Source: Jannaschia sp. GRR-S6-38 (GTDB lineage Bacteria; Pseudomonadota; Alphaproteobacteria; Rhodobacterales; Rhodobacteraceae). Taken from it: DNA of 64,000 nucleotides. The position numbers were made by a program, and so were the translations under genes. The stretch is from assembly GCF_029853695.1 (NCBI RefSeq), contig NZ_CP122537.1, positions 1,860,001-1,924,000 on the forward strand, in the 5' to 3' direction. Position 1 is the first letter of the stretch. Every line of letters starts with the position of its first letter. This document shows, piece after piece, positions 12,361-21,865 of this stretch. The notes beneath the pieces were generated by a model that saw nothing but the letters and a program-made list of their open reading frames with translations, ran no database searches and was not told where the DNA came from.

Positions 12361-12386
12361 GGGCGCGCCCGGGATCGGGCGCGCCC
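12361..12386 (-). promoter_or_regulatory. Intercistronic stem-loop between dctP and dctQ
   Basis: A perfect 11-bp GC-only inverted repeat (12361-12371 with 12376-12386) around a 4-base loop, directly downstream of the dctP stop and upstream of dctQ. No T-run follows on the minus strand, so it is more likely an RNA-stability or attenuation element raising binding-protein over permease levels than a full terminator. Confidence 0.7.
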
Positions 12387-12394
12387 GGAGAGGC

Positions 12395-13435
12395 TCAGCG
12401 CTCCCAGGGGTAGCCCTGCGCGTCGCGCTCGTCCGCGAACTGGGTGAGCAGCGTCTCGTACTCGGCCAGGAGCGTCTCGCCGTTCAGGCCCGACTGGTTC
12501 GCGCGCTCGACCCATTGGGCGACGTAGCGGGTGCCCTGGGCGACCAGCTTGTCGCGCTCGGCGGCGTCCAGCTCGATGATCTCGACGCCCGCCTCGCGCA
12601 TCGTCTCGATCGCCTTCGCGTTGTCGGCGGTGATGAGCTCGCCCAGCGTGTCGGCCATGGCGATGCCCGCCTCGGCCAGCGCCGCCTGCACCGCCGGGTC
12701 GAGGCTGTCATGCATGTCCTTGTTCATGAAGATGCCCAGCGCGCCGACCTGGCCCCAATCGAGCAGGGTGTAGCTGTCGATCACCTCCTGCTGCTTGAGC
12801 GCGGCGATGGCGTAGCTGTAGCCCTGGCTGCAATCCAGAAGCCCGGTGTCGAGACCCTGATAGGCGTCGTAGATCGACATCGCGACCATGTTGGCGCCGA
12901 AATCCTTGAACGTGTCGCCATAGGCGCCGACGCCGCGGACCTTCAGGCCCTCGATGTCGTCGACCGACCGGATGGCCGCGTCCTTGCAGCCGATATTCAC
13001 CGCCGAGGTGGTGAAGGTGCCGATATAGACGAGGTTCTGGTCGGCCAGCTGCTGCTCGATGGCCTCGGAGGCCCGCATCAGCGCGTCGGTGGCGCGCATC
13101 CCGACCCAGGCATCGGCGTTGCGCAGCGGCAGGTCGGCGATGCCGTAGCCGATCATCTCCTGCGGGAAGTAGACGCCGATGACGGTGCCCAGATCGGCCA
13201 CGCCGTCGGCGATCGAGCCCGCGGCCGCGTTCGCCTTGAAGAGCGCGCCGCCCCATTGCACGTCCACCTGAACCGCGCCGTCGGTGCGCGCCTCGAGATC
13301 GTCCACGAAGCTTTGCAGCGCGGCGGCGCGGGCGCCGCGGTTCGGGCCGGCCTCGCCCAGGATCAGCGTGGTCTGCGCGAAGGCGGCGGAGGCGGCGAGG
13401 CACAGCGCGGCCGCGGTGGTGGTCAGCAATTTCAT
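12395..13435 (-). CDS. dctP: TRAP transporter substrate-binding protein (DctP)
   Basis: Periplasmic binding protein, 346 aa. It begins with a Sec signal peptide (MKLLTTTAAALCLAASAAFA, cleavage near residue 20). GVADLGTVIGVYFPQEMIGY and the later LKVRGVGAYGDTFKDFGAN follow the DctP fold; the Arg of KVRG occupies the usual carboxylate-binding position. It is the first gene of the 12-gene minus-strand operon. The Arg supports an acid ligand; chain length is unknown. Confidence 0.93.
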   Translation of the reverse strand: MKLLTTTAAALCLAASAAFAQTTLILGEAGPNRGARAAALQSFVDDLEARTDGAVQVDVQWGGALFKANAAAGSIADGVADLGTVIGVYFPQEMIGYGIADLPLRNADAWVGMRATDALMRASEAIEQQLADQNLVYIGTFTTSAVNIGCKDAAIRSVDDIEGLKVRGVGAYGDTFKDFGANMVAMSIYDAYQGLDTGLLDCSQGYSYAIAALKQQEVIDSYTLLDWGQVGALGIFMNKDMHDSLDPAVQAALAEAGIAMADTLGELITADNAKAIETMREAGVEIIELDAAERDKLVAQGTRYVAQWVERANQSGLNGETLLAEYETLLTQFADERDAQGYPWER

Positions 13436-13453
13436 GATGTCTCCTCCCAGAGA

Positions 13454-13491
13454 TCCGCAATTTCACTATGCGGAACAGCGTTTCACAAACG
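13454..13491 (-). promoter_or_regulatory. Candidate operators upstream of dctP
   Basis: Two inverted repeats lie in the 110-base gap before dctP: TCCGCA-N9-TGCGGA (13454-13474) and CGTTT-CAC-AAACG (13479-13491). Between them GGAAC-N3-GTTTC is a near-palindrome of the size bound by IclR-family proteins. Assignment to the operon's IclR is inference. No convincing -35/-10 pair was picked out. Confidence 0.45.
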
Positions 13492-13545
13492 TGACGGTAG
13501 AGAAGCCCGCCGCACGGCGCAACCGCGCCGGCGCGGGGGGGCGCC

Positions 13546-14649
13546 TCAGGCGGATTCGTGCAGGGTCAGGAAGGGCGCCAGCGCCTCGGGCAGCGTCGCG
13601 ATGCCGAGGCCGGGGGTGTCGGGGACGGTCCAGCGTCCGGCGTAATCGCCCCCGAAGGCGTCGCGTAGCGCGTTCGGGTTCACGTCGACCTCCAAGAGGC
13701 CGTCGCCGCCCACCGCGGCCAGCAGATGCGCCGAAGCGGCCAGCCCGATCCCGCCGCCGAGGAAATGCGGGCAGTAGCGCCGGCCGGCGGCCACCGCCGC
13801 GCGCCCCACCGCGCGGCAGCCGGTGATGCCGCCCCATTTCGCGACGTCGGGCTGGATCACGGAGAGATGCCCGGCGGCGATGGCCGCGTCGAACTGCGCG
13901 CCCGCGAGGTTCTCGCCGCCCGCGAGCGGCGTGCCGCGGCGGGCGAGCCGGGCCCAGACCGCGTCCGGCGCGGTGGCGATCACCGGCTCCTCCAGCCAGG
14001 CGAGCCCGTCCACCGCGTCGAGGAAATCCGCCGCCGCATCCGCCTCCCAGGCCTGGTTCGCATCGGCCATGATCGCGATCCTGGCCTCGGCCAACAGGCG
14101 ATTGACCTGCGCCGCTTCGCCCGGACCGAATCCGACCTTCACCTTGGCCGCCGGGAAGCCCGCGGCGCGGGCGGCGGCGACCATCGCGCCCGCCCGGGCG
14201 ATCGGGATGCCGCTGGCATAGCAAGGTATCGCGTCGCGCGTGGCCCCCAGCATGCGCGCGAGGGGCAGGCCCCGCCGCCGCGCCGCGAGATCCCAGGCGG
14301 CGATGTCCAGCCCGGCGACGACTTGCGCGAACGGCCCCGGTTCGCCGCATTGCAGGGCACGGATGCGCGTGGCCGCGTCCAGATGGCGGAACAGCGCGGG
14401 CGGGTCGTCGAAGGCCTGCCTAATCAGCAACGGGGCCACGTCCTGCACCAGCAGGCGCACGCGATGCTCGGCGCCCGCGGCGGGCCAGTTGGCGAAGACC
14501 TCGCCCCAGCCGAAGCCGCCCTCGGCATCCTCGATCCGGACGAAGACGGCGGGCCGGTCGCGCATGATCCCGAAGGAGGTCGCGACCGGGTCGGTCAGCG
14601 GCTGGCGGAAGGCGAAGCCCTCGACCCGCGCGATCCGCAGCGGCGTCAT
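13546..14649 (-). CDS. Enolase-superfamily (mandelate racemase/muconate lactonizing type) enzyme
   Basis: A 367-aa enzyme with the N-terminal capping domain (about 1-125) and the C-terminal (beta/alpha)7-beta barrel. Catalytic positions look intact: a KVKVG lysine pair, ligands in MADANQAW, WLEEPV and GGENL (Asp-Glu-Glu), and the IQPDVAKWGG segment with the opposing Asp/Lys. Members abstract a proton alpha to a carboxylate and act as racemases, cycloisomerases or sugar-acid dehydratases. The ATG at 14649 overlaps the rmlA stop (ATGA), so it is the fifth gene of the dTDP-rhamnose operon, an unusual place for this family. A sugar-acid dehydratase or epimerase is possible. Substrate unknown. Confidence 0.85.
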   Translation of the reverse strand: MTPLRIARVEGFAFRQPLTDPVATSFGIMRDRPAVFVRIEDAEGGFGWGEVFANWPAAGAEHRVRLLVQDVAPLLIRQAFDDPPALFRHLDAATRIRALQCGEPGPFAQVVAGLDIAAWDLAARRRGLPLARMLGATRDAIPCYASGIPIARAGAMVAAARAAGFPAAKVKVGFGPGEAAQVNRLLAEARIAIMADANQAWEADAAADFLDAVDGLAWLEEPVIATAPDAVWARLARRGTPLAGGENLAGAQFDAAIAAGHLSVIQPDVAKWGGITGCRAVGRAAVAAGRRYCPHFLGGGIGLAASAHLLAAVGGDGLLEVDVNPNALRDAFGGDYAGRWTVPDTPGLGIATLPEALAPFLTLHESA

Positions 14650-15512
14650 TCGCGCAAGAGCCCCGTCAGGTAGTCGCCATAGGCGTTCTTGCCGAACATC
14701 GCCGCCCGCTGGCGCAGCGCATCGGCGTCGATCCAGCCCTGCTGGAACGCGATCTCGTCGGGGCTCCCGGCCTGCAGGCCCTGCCGCTCCTCCAGCGTGC
14801 GCACGAAATTGCCCGCATCGAGAAGCGAGCCGTGCGTGCCGGTGTCGAGCCAGGCGTAGCCCCGACCCATGGTCCGCACCGACAGCGCGCCGTCGCGCAG
14901 GTAGCTTTCCAGAAGCGCCGTGATCTCCAGCTCGCCCCGGTCGGACGGCGTGACGGCGCGCGCGCGTTCGGGCGCTGTGCCGTCGAGGAAATAGAGCCCC
15001 GTCACCGCGTAGTTCGAGGGCGCGACGGCCGGCTTCTCGACGATGCCGCGGACGCCGCCCTCGGGGTCGAACTCCAGCACGCCGTAACGCTGGGGATCGG
15101 CCACGTGATAGCCGAAGACCGTCCCGCCCTCGGGGCCGACATCGGCCATCAGGTCGGGCAGGCCGTGGCCGAAGAAGATGTTGTCGCCCAGCACCATAGC
15201 CGAGGGCGCGCCGTCGAGGAATTCCTCGGCCAGCAGATAGGCCTGCGCCAGCCCGTCGGGGCTGGGCTGTTCGACATAGTCGAGCCGCAGGCCCCATTGG
15301 GCCCCGTCGCCCAGTGTGCGGCGGAACTGGTCGCGATCCTGCGGCGTGGTGATGATCGCGATCTCGCGGATGCCGGCCAGCATCAGCACCGAGAGCGGGT
15401 AGTAGATCATCGGCTTGTCGTAGATCGGCAGGAGCTGTTTCGAGAGCCCCATGGTGATCGGGTAGAGCCGCGTGCCCGACCCGCCGGCGAGGATGATGCC
15501 CTTGCGTGTCAT
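14646..15512 (-). CDS. rfbA: Glucose-1-phosphate thymidylyltransferase (RmlA)
   Basis: First step of dTDP-L-rhamnose synthesis: glucose-1-phosphate plus dTTP gives dTDP-glucose. The 288 aa match the family length. The N-terminus has the nucleotidyltransferase signature GGSGTRLYPIT (about 11-21) and SKQLLPIYDKPMIYYPL (about 24-40). Asp in VLGDNIFFGHG and the EKP motif (GIVEKPAVAPSNYA) complete the active site. ATGA overlaps with rmlD upstream and the enolase-superfamily gene downstream show tight coupling. Confidence 0.96.
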   Translation of the reverse strand: MTRKGIILAGGSGTRLYPITMGLSKQLLPIYDKPMIYYPLSVLMLAGIREIAIITTPQDRDQFRRTLGDGAQWGLRLDYVEQPSPDGLAQAYLLAEEFLDGAPSAMVLGDNIFFGHGLPDLMADVGPEGGTVFGYHVADPQRYGVLEFDPEGGVRGIVEKPAVAPSNYAVTGLYFLDGTAPERARAVTPSDRGELEITALLESYLRDGALSVRTMGRGYAWLDTGTHGSLLDAGNFVRTLEERQGLQAGSPDEIAFQQGWIDADALRQRAAMFGKNAYGDYLTGLLRE

Positions 15513-16357
15513 GGAATCTCTCCGAGGTCGTGCAGGATGTCGCGCAGGCCCGCGCGCCAGTCGGGTCGCGCCAGGCCGAAGGCGGCCTCGATCGTGCGGC
15601 AGTCGAGGCGCGAGTTGAGCGGCCGGGGCGCGGGCGTCGGGTAGTCGGCGGTCGGGATGTCGGTGACGGTACAGGCGAGGCCGGCCGTCTCGAAGATGGC
15701 GCGCGCGAAGCCCGCCCAGCTGATGTCGGGCGCGCCGGCGTAGTGATAGGTGCCAGATTGATCCGGCGCGTCCACCAGGGCCTGCGCGATGGTGGCGCAG
15801 GCGGCGGCGAGGTCGCGTGCCGGGGTCGGCCCGCCCACCTGGTCGGCCACGATGCGAAGACTGCCCCGGTCGCGGCCCAGCCGCAGCATGGTCTTCACGA
15901 AGTTCGAGCCATGCGCGCTGACCACCCAGGAGGTGCGCAGGACGGCATGCGGCCCGCCCGCGGCGCGCACCGCCGCCTCGCCCGCGAGTTTTGTGCGCCC
16001 ATAGGCCGAGAGCGGGGCCGTCGACGCGTCGGGCGCGTGCGGCGCGTCGCCCGAACCGGCGAAGACGTAATCGGTCGAGACCTGGACGAAGGGGATGCCC
16101 AGCCCGGCGCAGGCCCGGGCCATGGCGGCGGGGGCGCGGGCATTGGCCAGATGCGCGCCGAATTCGTCCTCCTCCGCGGCGTCGACGGCGGTCCAGGCGG
16201 CGGCGTTGATCACGGCCGCGGGCGCGGCGCGGCGGATGGCGTCGGCGCAGCCCTCGGGATCGGTCAGATCGGCCTCCGTCCGGCCGAGGCAGCGCGTGCC
16301 CGGACGGCGCCCCAGCTCGGTGGCCAGTTGCCCGGTTCGTCCGATGACGAGGATCAT
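15509..16357 (-). CDS. rfbD: dTDP-4-dehydrorhamnose reductase (RmlD)
   Basis: NADPH-dependent last step of dTDP-L-rhamnose synthesis. The chosen ATG at 16357 gives [16 protein letters not shown], the canonical RmlD N-terminus, and overlaps the rmlB stop by ATGA, although the frame is open further upstream. The 282 aa include [14 protein letters not shown] (about 102-115) and the catalytic YGRTKLAGE (Tyr-x3-Lys). C-terminal [14 protein letters not shown] ending fits the family. Confidence 0.95.
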   Translation of the reverse strand: MILVIGRTGQLATELGRRPGTRCLGRTEADLTDPEGCADAIRRAAPAAVINAAAWTAVDAAEEDEFGAHLANARAPAAMARACAGLGIPFVQVSTDYVFAGSGDAPHAPDASTAPLSAYGRTKLAGEAAVRAAGGPHAVLRTSWVVSAHGSNFVKTMLRLGRDRGSLRIVADQVGGPTPARDLAAACATIAQALVDAPDQSGTYHYAGAPDISWAGFARAIFETAGLACTVTDIPTADYPTPAPRPLNSRLDCRTIEAAFGLARPDWRAGLRDILHDLGEIP

Positions 16358-17394
16358 CCCCCGGTCCCTAGGCGCTGGCCCACGCCCTGCCGGTCCATCA
16401 GCGGGCGCCACCAATCCTCGCGGTCGAGATACCAGTGCACGGTCCGCTCCAGCCCCGCCTCCAGCGTGACCGAGGGCCGCCAGCCCAGCTCGGCGCGGAT
16501 GCGGGTCGGGTCGATGGCGTAGCGGGCGTCGTGGCCCGGGCGGTCGGCCACGAAGCGGATCAGCCGGTCATGCGGCGCGCCGTCGGGGCGCAGCCGGTCG
16601 AGGATCGCGCAGATCGCGCGGACGAGGTCGATGTTCCGGGCCTCGTTCTCGCCGCCGATATTGTAGCTGCGCCCCACCGTCCCGCGCGCCAGCACGGTCA
16701 GCAGCGCGTCGGCGTGATCCTCGACGAAGAGCCAGTCGCGCACGTTGGCGCCTTCCCCGTAGACCGGGATCGGCCGGCCGTGCAGCGCGTTCAGGATCAC
16801 CACGGGAATCAGCTTCTCGGGGAAGTGATAGGGCCCGTAATTGTTGGAGCAATTGGTCAGCAACACCGGCAGGCTGTAGGTCTCGTGCCAGGCGCGGACG
16901 AGGTGGTCCGAGGCCGCCTTCGACGCCGAATAGGGGCTGCGCGGGTCGTAGGGCGTGTCCTCGGTGAACTGGCCGGTCGGTCCGAGCGAGCCGAAGACCT
17001 CGTCGGTGGAGACGTGGTGGAAGCGGAAGCCCGCAGGCCGGCCTTGTGCGATCCAGAAAGCGCGCGCGGATTCCAGCAGGTTGAAGGTGCCGGTCACGTT
17101 GGTTTCGACGAAATCGGCCGGGCCGTCGATCGAACGATCGACATGGCTTTCGGCCGCGAGATGCAGGACGGCATCGGGCGCGTGCCGGGCGAAGACCCGG
17201 TCGAGCGCCGGGCGATCGCGGATATCCGCCCGCTCGAACGCGTAGGCGGGATGTTCGGCCACTTGGGCCACGTTGCGGGGGTCGGCGGCATAGGTCATCG
17301 CGTCGAGATTGACGACGGCGTGGCCCGCCGGGATCGCGGCGCGTACCACGGCCGAGCCGATGAAGCCGCAACCGCCGGTGACGAGGATCTTCAT
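16354..17394 (-). CDS. rfbB: dTDP-glucose 4,6-dehydratase (RmlB)
   Basis: Extended SDR, 346 aa, converting dTDP-glucose to dTDP-4-keto-6-deoxyglucose with bound NAD. The Rossmann motif [11 protein letters not shown] is at about 7-17, [15 protein letters not shown] (about 78-92) is RmlB-specific, and the catalytic YSASKAASD follows. [14 protein letters not shown] and [15 protein letters not shown] are further hallmarks. It overlaps both rmlC and rmlD by ATGA. Confidence 0.97.
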   Translation of the reverse strand: MKILVTGGCGFIGSAVVRAAIPAGHAVVNLDAMTYAADPRNVAQVAEHPAYAFERADIRDRPALDRVFARHAPDAVLHLAAESHVDRSIDGPADFVETNVTGTFNLLESARAFWIAQGRPAGFRFHHVSTDEVFGSLGPTGQFTEDTPYDPRSPYSASKAASDHLVRAWHETYSLPVLLTNCSNNYGPYHFPEKLIPVVILNALHGRPIPVYGEGANVRDWLFVEDHADALLTVLARGTVGRSYNIGGENEARNIDLVRAICAILDRLRPDGAPHDRLIRFVADRPGHDARYAIDPTRIRAELGWRPSVTLEAGLERTVHWYLDREDWWRPLMDRQGVGQRLGTGG

Positions 17395-17948
17395 GGCGCG
17401 TCCCAGGTGAAGGGGCTGTCGAAATCGGCGAGCGGCGGGGCGGCGCGGTCCTTGTCGGACAGGATCGGGTCGCCGGTCAGGCCCCAGTCGATGCCGCAGC
17501 TGTCCCAGCCCAGCGCGCCGTCATGCGCGGGCGAATAGGTGTCGGTGCATTTGTAGACGATCTCGGTCCCAGGTTCGCGCGTCGCGAAGCCGTGGGCGAA
17601 GCCCGGGGGGATCCAGAGCATGCGGCCATTGTCGAAGCTCAGCTCGTAGCCGACCCACTGGCCATAGTAGGGCGAGCCGCGGCGAATATCGACGGCGACG
17701 TCGAACAGCGCGCCGCGCCCGCAGCGCACGAGCTTGCCCTGCGCCCGCGGCGGGGCCTGGAAATGCAGCCCGCGCACCGTGTCGGCCTGCGCCGAGAGCG
17801 AGTGGTTGTCCTGCGCGAACTCGGCGGTGATGCCGGCGGCGGCGAAGCGGTCGCGGTTCCAGGTCTCCGAAAAGAAGCCGCGGGCGTCGCCGTGACGGAC
17901 CGGGATCAGCAGCTTCACGCCCGGCAGGGCGGTGTCCTCGACGTGCAT
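17391..17948 (-). CDS. rfbC: dTDP-4-dehydrorhamnose 3,5-epimerase (RmlC)
   Basis: Cupin epimerase, 185 aa. [18 protein letters not shown] contains the catalytic His and the substrate lysine, and FAHGFAT plus YKCTDTYSP complete the pocket. The frame is open far upstream, but the ATG at 17948 has a GAGGG ribosome-binding site 3 bases before it and gives the family N-terminus; the in-frame ATG 33 bases upstream is less likely. It heads the rmlCBDA-enolase operon and is divergent from the UDP-sugar epimerase gene, with 111 bases between. Confidence 0.95.
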   Translation of the reverse strand: MHVEDTALPGVKLLIPVRHGDARGFFSETWNRDRFAAAGITAEFAQDNHSLSAQADTVRGLHFQAPPRAQGKLVRCGRGALFDVAVDIRRGSPYYGQWVGYELSFDNGRMLWIPPGFAHGFATREPGTEIVYKCTDTYSPAHDGALGWDSCGIDWGLTGDPILSDKDRAAPPLADFDSPFTWDAP

Positions 17949-18059
17949 GATCCCTCGGCGTTGCGGCTCCGGCCCCATGACTAGCCGCTCGCGCTTAGGC
18001 TTTCCATAACCGCGTCGCGGCGTTTGACAGGTCGCGGGGCGGGCGGGCATGACGGCATC

Positions 18060-19082
18060 ATGGCCGAAACCCGAACCGCGCCGCGTCACGCTCTCGTCAC
18101 CGGCTCGGCCGGGTTCATCGGGCATCACGTCGCCGCGCGTCTGCTTGACGATGGCTGGCGGGTGACCGGGCTCGACGCGATGAGCGATTACTACGACCCC
18201 GCGCTCAAGCGCGCGCGCAACGCGCGGCTGGAGCCGCGGGACGGCTTCGCCTGGGTCGAGGGGCGGCTGGAGGATCCGGACGCCTTCGCGCGGGCCTGGG
18301 GGGCCGGGCCCTTCGACGCCGTCATCCATCTCGCTGCGCAGGCCGGGGTCCGGCACTCGATCGAGGCGCCGGGCGATTACGTCGATGCCAATCTGCGCGG
18401 GACATTTGCGCTGCTGGAGGCGGCGCGCCATCGACCGCCGGCGCATCTGCTGCTGGCCTCGACCTCCTCGGTCTACGGCGCGAACACGGCTATGCCCTAC
18501 CGCGAGATCGACCGCGCCGATCACCAGATGTCCTTCTACGCCGCGACCAAGAAGGCCACCGAGGCGATGGCGCACAGCTACGCCCATCTCTACGGTCTGC
18601 CCACGACCATGTTCCGGTTCTTCACCGTCTACGGACCCTGGGGCCGGCCCGACATGGCGCCGTCGCTCTTCACCTCGGCGATCTTCGAGGGGCGGCCGAT
18701 CAAGCTGTTCAACGGCGGTGACATGCGGCGGGACTTTACCTTCGTGGGGGACCTCGTCGAGCGGCTGGTCGCGCTGATCGACGTGCCGCCCGGCGACGCG
18801 CCGGCGGGCGATTTCGACAGCCTGAGCCCGGTCGCGCCGCACCGGATCGTCAATATCGGCACCGGCCGCCCGACCGAGCTGGCCGAGTTCGTCGCGTCGA
18901 TCGAACGGGCCGCGGGCCGCGCGGCGCTTCGCGAGATGCATCCGATGCAGCCCGGCGACGTGCCTGCGACCTGGGCGGACACGACCCTGCAGGACGCGCT
19001 GATCGGGCCCCGCCAGGTCACGCCGCTGCAGACCGGCATCGACCGCTTCGTGGACTGGTTCCGCGATTATCACGGCGCCTGA
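18060..19082 (+). CDS. NAD-dependent sugar-nucleotide epimerase (UDP-glucuronate 4-epimerase type)
   Basis: Extended SDR, 340 aa. TGSAGFIGHHVAARL (about 14-28) binds NAD, LAAQAGVRHSIEAPGDYVDAN matches the UDP-glucuronate 4-epimerase (LpsL/CapI) subfamily, and SFYAATKKATEAMAHSY holds the catalytic Tyr-x3-Lys. FFTVYGPWGRPDMAP is also typical. An upstream TTG at 18024 is in frame, but the ATG at 18060 fits the family better. Together with ugd further along (54487) it could supply UDP-galacturonate for surface polysaccharide. Confidence 0.88.
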   Translation: MAETRTAPRHALVTGSAGFIGHHVAARLLDDGWRVTGLDAMSDYYDPALKRARNARLEPRDGFAWVEGRLEDPDAFARAWGAGPFDAVIHLAAQAGVRHSIEAPGDYVDANLRGTFALLEAARHRPPAHLLLASTSSVYGANTAMPYREIDRADHQMSFYAATKKATEAMAHSYAHLYGLPTTMFRFFTVYGPWGRPDMAPSLFTSAIFEGRPIKLFNGGDMRRDFTFVGDLVERLVALIDVPPGDAPAGDFDSLSPVAPHRIVNIGTGRPTELAEFVASIERAAGRAALREMHPMQPGDVPATWADTTLQDALIGPRQVTPLQTGIDRFVDWFRDYHGA

Positions 19083-19125
19083 CCGGCCCGAGAGGGCAAC
19101 GGGAACTGGACGATTTTCGCGCGGG

Positions 19126-19143
19126 CCGTCATGGTCCTGTCAT
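19126..19143 (+). promoter_or_regulatory. Pho box upstream of phnD
   Basis: CCGTCAT-GGTC-CTGTCAT: two 7-mers 11 bases apart matching the PhoB box (CTGTCAT-N4-CTGTCAT) at 13 of 14 conserved positions. It lies 73 bases before the phnD start codon. A weaker third unit (TTGCCTC) follows one helical turn on. It strongly suggests phosphate-starvation induction of the phn cassette. Confidence 0.8.
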
Positions 19144-19216
19144 CCAGTTGCCTCAGAGGGGCGGCGCGGAAACCGCGGGTCCGCCGAAGACGGGCCCGCA
19201 GAACAGGGAGAGAGAG

Positions 19217-20188
19217 ATGACCAAGACCCGACTTCTGGGCGCCGTCGCGCTGGGCGCGATCGCCTTCGCCGCAGCGCCCGCCATGGCGCAGGACTGCCCG
19301 CGCGGCGATCTGGACGACCGCTATTGCGACACCGATGGCGACCTGATCGCCGACGTGCCCGCGGATCCGGCCGACCAGATCGACCCGGACACGCTGATCT
19401 TCGCCTACACCCCGGTCGAGGACCCCGCCGTCTACGCGACCGCGTGGGCCGATTTCCTGGCCTATCTGGAGGAGCAGACCGGCAAGAACGTCGAGTTCTT
19501 CCCCGTCCAGAACAACGCCGCGCAGATCGAGGCGATGCGCTCGGGCCGCCTGCATATCGCGGGCTTCAACACCGGCTCGAACCCGCTGGCGGTCAATTGC
19601 GCGGGCTTCCGGCCCTTCACTATCATGGCGGGCGAGGACGGCTCTTTCGGCTACGAGATGGAGATCATCACCCATCCGGAGAGCGGGATCGACGCCGTCG
19701 AGGACATCAAGGGCGGCCAGCTGGCCTTCACCTCCGAGACCTCGAATTCGGGCTTCAAGGCGCCCTCGGCGATCCTGAAGTCGGATTTCGACATGGAAGC
19801 GGGCGCCGATTTCGAGCCGGTCTTTTCGGGCAAGCACGACAACTCGATCCTGGGCGTCGCCAACCAGGACTACCCGGCCGCCGCCATCGCCAACTCGGTC
19901 AAGGAGCGGATGCTGGAGCGTGGCGTGGTCACCGAGGACCAGCTCAAGGTGATCTACACCTCGCAGACCTTCCCGACGACGGGATACGGCACGGTCTACA
20001 ACCTGACGCCCGAGCTGCAGCAGTCGATCCGCGACGCCTTCTTCAGCTTCGAGTGGGAGGGCACGTCGCTGGAGGAGGAATTCTCCAAGAACGGCGAGGC
20101 GCAGTTCCTCGAGATGACCTACCAGGAGTTCTGGGACGTCATCCGCAAGATCGACGCCGCCAACGGCGTCAGCTACGCCTGCGAGTGA
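19217..20188 (+). CDS. phnD: Phosphonate/phosphite ABC transporter substrate-binding protein (PhnD)
   Basis: Periplasmic binding protein, 323 aa, with signal peptide MTKTRLLGAVALGAIAFAAA ending in AMAQ (about 23-26). Core motifs are IFAYTPVEDPAVYATAWADF (start of mature domain), SGRLHIAGFNTGSNPLAVN and SETSNSGFKAPSAIL, the last being the oxyanion-binding loop of PhnD proteins. The frame opens at 19148, but the ATG at 19217 after GGGAGAGAGAG gives the proper signal peptide. First gene of phnDCEE-HAD. Ligand may be a phosphonate, phosphite or another organophosphorus compound. Confidence 0.93.
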   Translation: MTKTRLLGAVALGAIAFAAAPAMAQDCPRGDLDDRYCDTDGDLIADVPADPADQIDPDTLIFAYTPVEDPAVYATAWADFLAYLEEQTGKNVEFFPVQNNAAQIEAMRSGRLHIAGFNTGSNPLAVNCAGFRPFTIMAGEDGSFGYEMEIITHPESGIDAVEDIKGGQLAFTSETSNSGFKAPSAILKSDFDMEAGADFEPVFSGKHDNSILGVANQDYPAAAIANSVKERMLERGVVTEDQLKVIYTSQTFPTTGYGTVYNLTPELQQSIRDAFFSFEWEGTSLEEEFSKNGEAQFLEMTYQEFWDVIRKIDAANGVSYACE

Positions 20189-20210
20189 TCGCGCGCGATT
20201 GACGACAGCG

Positions 20211-20237
20211 CGCGCGGCGGCCATGGGTCGCCGCGCG
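20211..20237 (+). promoter_or_regulatory. Intercistronic stem-loop between phnD and phnC
   Basis: A perfect 9-bp GC-only inverted repeat (20211-20219 with 20229-20237) around a 9-base loop in the 72-base phnD-phnC gap. A competing GCGCGC pairing (20191-20196 with 20208-20213) overlaps its left arm, so two alternative structures are possible. No T-run follows. It probably protects phnD mRNA or attenuates downstream expression. Confidence 0.6.
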
Positions 20238-20260
20238 AGACATCCGGGGGGAGACGGACC

Positions 20261-21052
20261 ATGCTGCGGCTCGAGAAGCTGGTGAAGACCTACAAGACGG
20301 GCGACCAGGCGCTGAAGGCCGTAGATCTCGAGGTGCCCTCGGGGCAGGTGCTGGCGCTGATCGGGCCCTCGGGCGCGGGCAAATCGACCCTGATCCGCTG
20401 CATCAACCGGCTGGTCGAGCCGTCCTCGGGCAAGGTCTGGCTGGCCGAGACCGAGCTGACGGGCCTGGGCCAGGGCGCGCTGCGCCGCGAACGCCGCCGG
20501 ATGGGCATGATCTTCCAGGAATACGCCCTGGTCGAGCGCCTGACGGTGATGGAGAACGTGCTGTCGGGCCGGCTGGGCTATGTCGGCTTCTGGCGCTCGC
20601 TCGCCCGCCGCTTCCCGCAGAAGGACGTGGACGAGGCGTTCCGCCTTCTCGACCGCGTGGGCCTTCTGCACATGGCCGACAAGCGTGCCGACGAGCTATC
20701 GGGCGGGCAGCGCCAGCGCGTGGGCATCTGCCGCGCGCTGATCCAGGACCCCAAGCTTCTGCTGGTCGACGAGCCGACCGCCTCGCTCGACCCCAAGACC
20801 AGCCGCCAGATCATGCGGCTGATCTGCGAGCTCTGCGAGGAGCGGGGGCTGGCCGCGATCATCAACATCCACGACGTCGCGTTGGCGCAGCGCTTCGTGC
20901 AGCGCGTCATCGGCCTGCGCTTCGGCGAGATCGTCTATGACGGCCCGCCCGACGGGCTCAGCCCCGACAAGCTGACCGAGATCTACGGCGAGGAAGACTG
21001 GGAAGCGACGATCAAGAAGGACGACGAGGCGCCGGTGGAGGCCGCGGAATGA
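20261..21052 (+). CDS. phnC: Phosphonate ABC transporter ATP-binding protein (PhnC)
   Basis: ABC ATPase, 263 aa. Walker A is GPSGAGKST (about 35-43), the signature is [11 protein letters not shown], Walker B is LLLVDEP, and the H-loop is [29 protein letters not shown] is typical of PhnC. Its start follows a strong GGGGGGAGA ribosome-binding site, and its end overlaps phnE by ATGA. Confidence 0.95.
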   Translation: MLRLEKLVKTYKTGDQALKAVDLEVPSGQVLALIGPSGAGKSTLIRCINRLVEPSSGKVWLAETELTGLGQGALRRERRRMGMIFQEYALVERLTVMENVLSGRLGYVGFWRSLARRFPQKDVDEAFRLLDRVGLLHMADKRADELSGGQRQRVGICRALIQDPKLLLVDEPTASLDPKTSRQIMRLICELCEERGLAAIINIHDVALAQRFVQRVIGLRFGEIVYDGPPDGLSPDKLTEIYGEEDWEATIKKDDEAPVEAAE

Positions 21053-21864
21053 GCCATCGCGAACTCGACGACATGCTGGGCACCCGCTGGCGCAAGCCGC
21101 CTTTGGTCCAGCGCGCCTGGCTGCGCTGGGTGCTGGGGCTCGGGCTCCTGGTCTATCTCGTGCTGGCCATCGCCTCGGTCGAGGTCGACTGGGGCCGGGT
21201 CTATGATGGTCTGGACCGAGGCTGGGCCTTCGTGCTGGCCTTCACCTCGCCCGATTTCACCTCGCGCGCCTCCGACATCTGGAGCGGCATGCTGGAATCC
21301 ATCGTGATGACGGTGGCGTCCTCGGTGGTGGGCATCCTGATCTCGATCCCGATCGCGCTGGGGGCCGCGCGCAACATCGCGCCGCTGCCGGTCTACATGA
21401 TCTGCCGCGGCATCATCGCCGTCAGCCGCGCCCTGCAGGAGATCATCGTGGCGATCCTGCTGGTCGCGATCTTCGGCTTCGGGCCGCTGGCGGGCTTCCT
21501 GACGCTCAGCTTCGCGACCATCGGCTTTTTGTCGAAGCTGCTGGCCGAGGATATCGAGTCGATGGATCGCAGCCAGGCCGAGGCGGTCCGCGCGACCGGA
21601 GCGCGCTGGTCGCAATGGATCACCTACGGCATCCAGCCGCAGGTCATCCCCCGGCTCATCGGCCTGTCGATGTACCGGATCGACATCAATTTCCGCGAGA
21701 GCGCGATCCTCGGCCTCGTCGGCGCGGGCGGGATCGGCGCGACGCTGAACACCGCCTTCGATCGGTACGAATACGACACGGCGGCGGCCATCCTGCTGAT
21801 CATCATCGGCATCGTGATGGCGCTCGAATATCTCAGCGGCATCGTCCGTGCGCGGGTGCAGTGA
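21049..21864 (+). CDS. phnE: Phosphonate ABC transporter permease (PhnE, first copy)
   Basis: Inner-membrane permease, 271 aa, with about six TM helices. The EAA loop reads [19 protein letters not shown] (about 166-184), and the C-terminal [21 protein letters not shown] (about 208-228; core NFRESAILG) is the PhnE family signature. ATGA overlap with phnC. The next permease starts one base after its stop, so the transporter uses a PhnE1/PhnE2 pair. Confidence 0.94.
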   Translation: MSHRELDDMLGTRWRKPPLVQRAWLRWVLGLGLLVYLVLAIASVEVDWGRVYDGLDRGWAFVLAFTSPDFTSRASDIWSGMLESIVMTVASSVVGILISIPIALGAARNIAPLPVYMICRGIIAVSRALQEIIVAILLVAIFGFGPLAGFLTLSFATIGFLSKLLAEDIESMDRSQAEAVRATGARWSQWITYGIQPQVIPRLIGLSMYRIDINFRESAILGLVGAGGIGATLNTAFDRYEYDTAAAILLIIIGIVMALEYLSGIVRARVQ

Positions 21865-21865
21865 C

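Noticed and set aside
13505..13545. GC palindromes after the enolase-superfamily gene as a terminator
   Set aside because: Arms are short, overlapping and without a T-run; such palindromes are common at this GC content.
12119..13645. 508-codon plus-strand frame over dctP
   Set aside because: Covers the antisense of a well-supported binding protein with signal peptide; composition is shadow-like.
18024..18029. TTGACA as a -35 box, and TTG at 18024 as start of the epimerase
   Set aside because: No -10 at a suitable distance, and the ATG at 18060 gives the family N-terminus.
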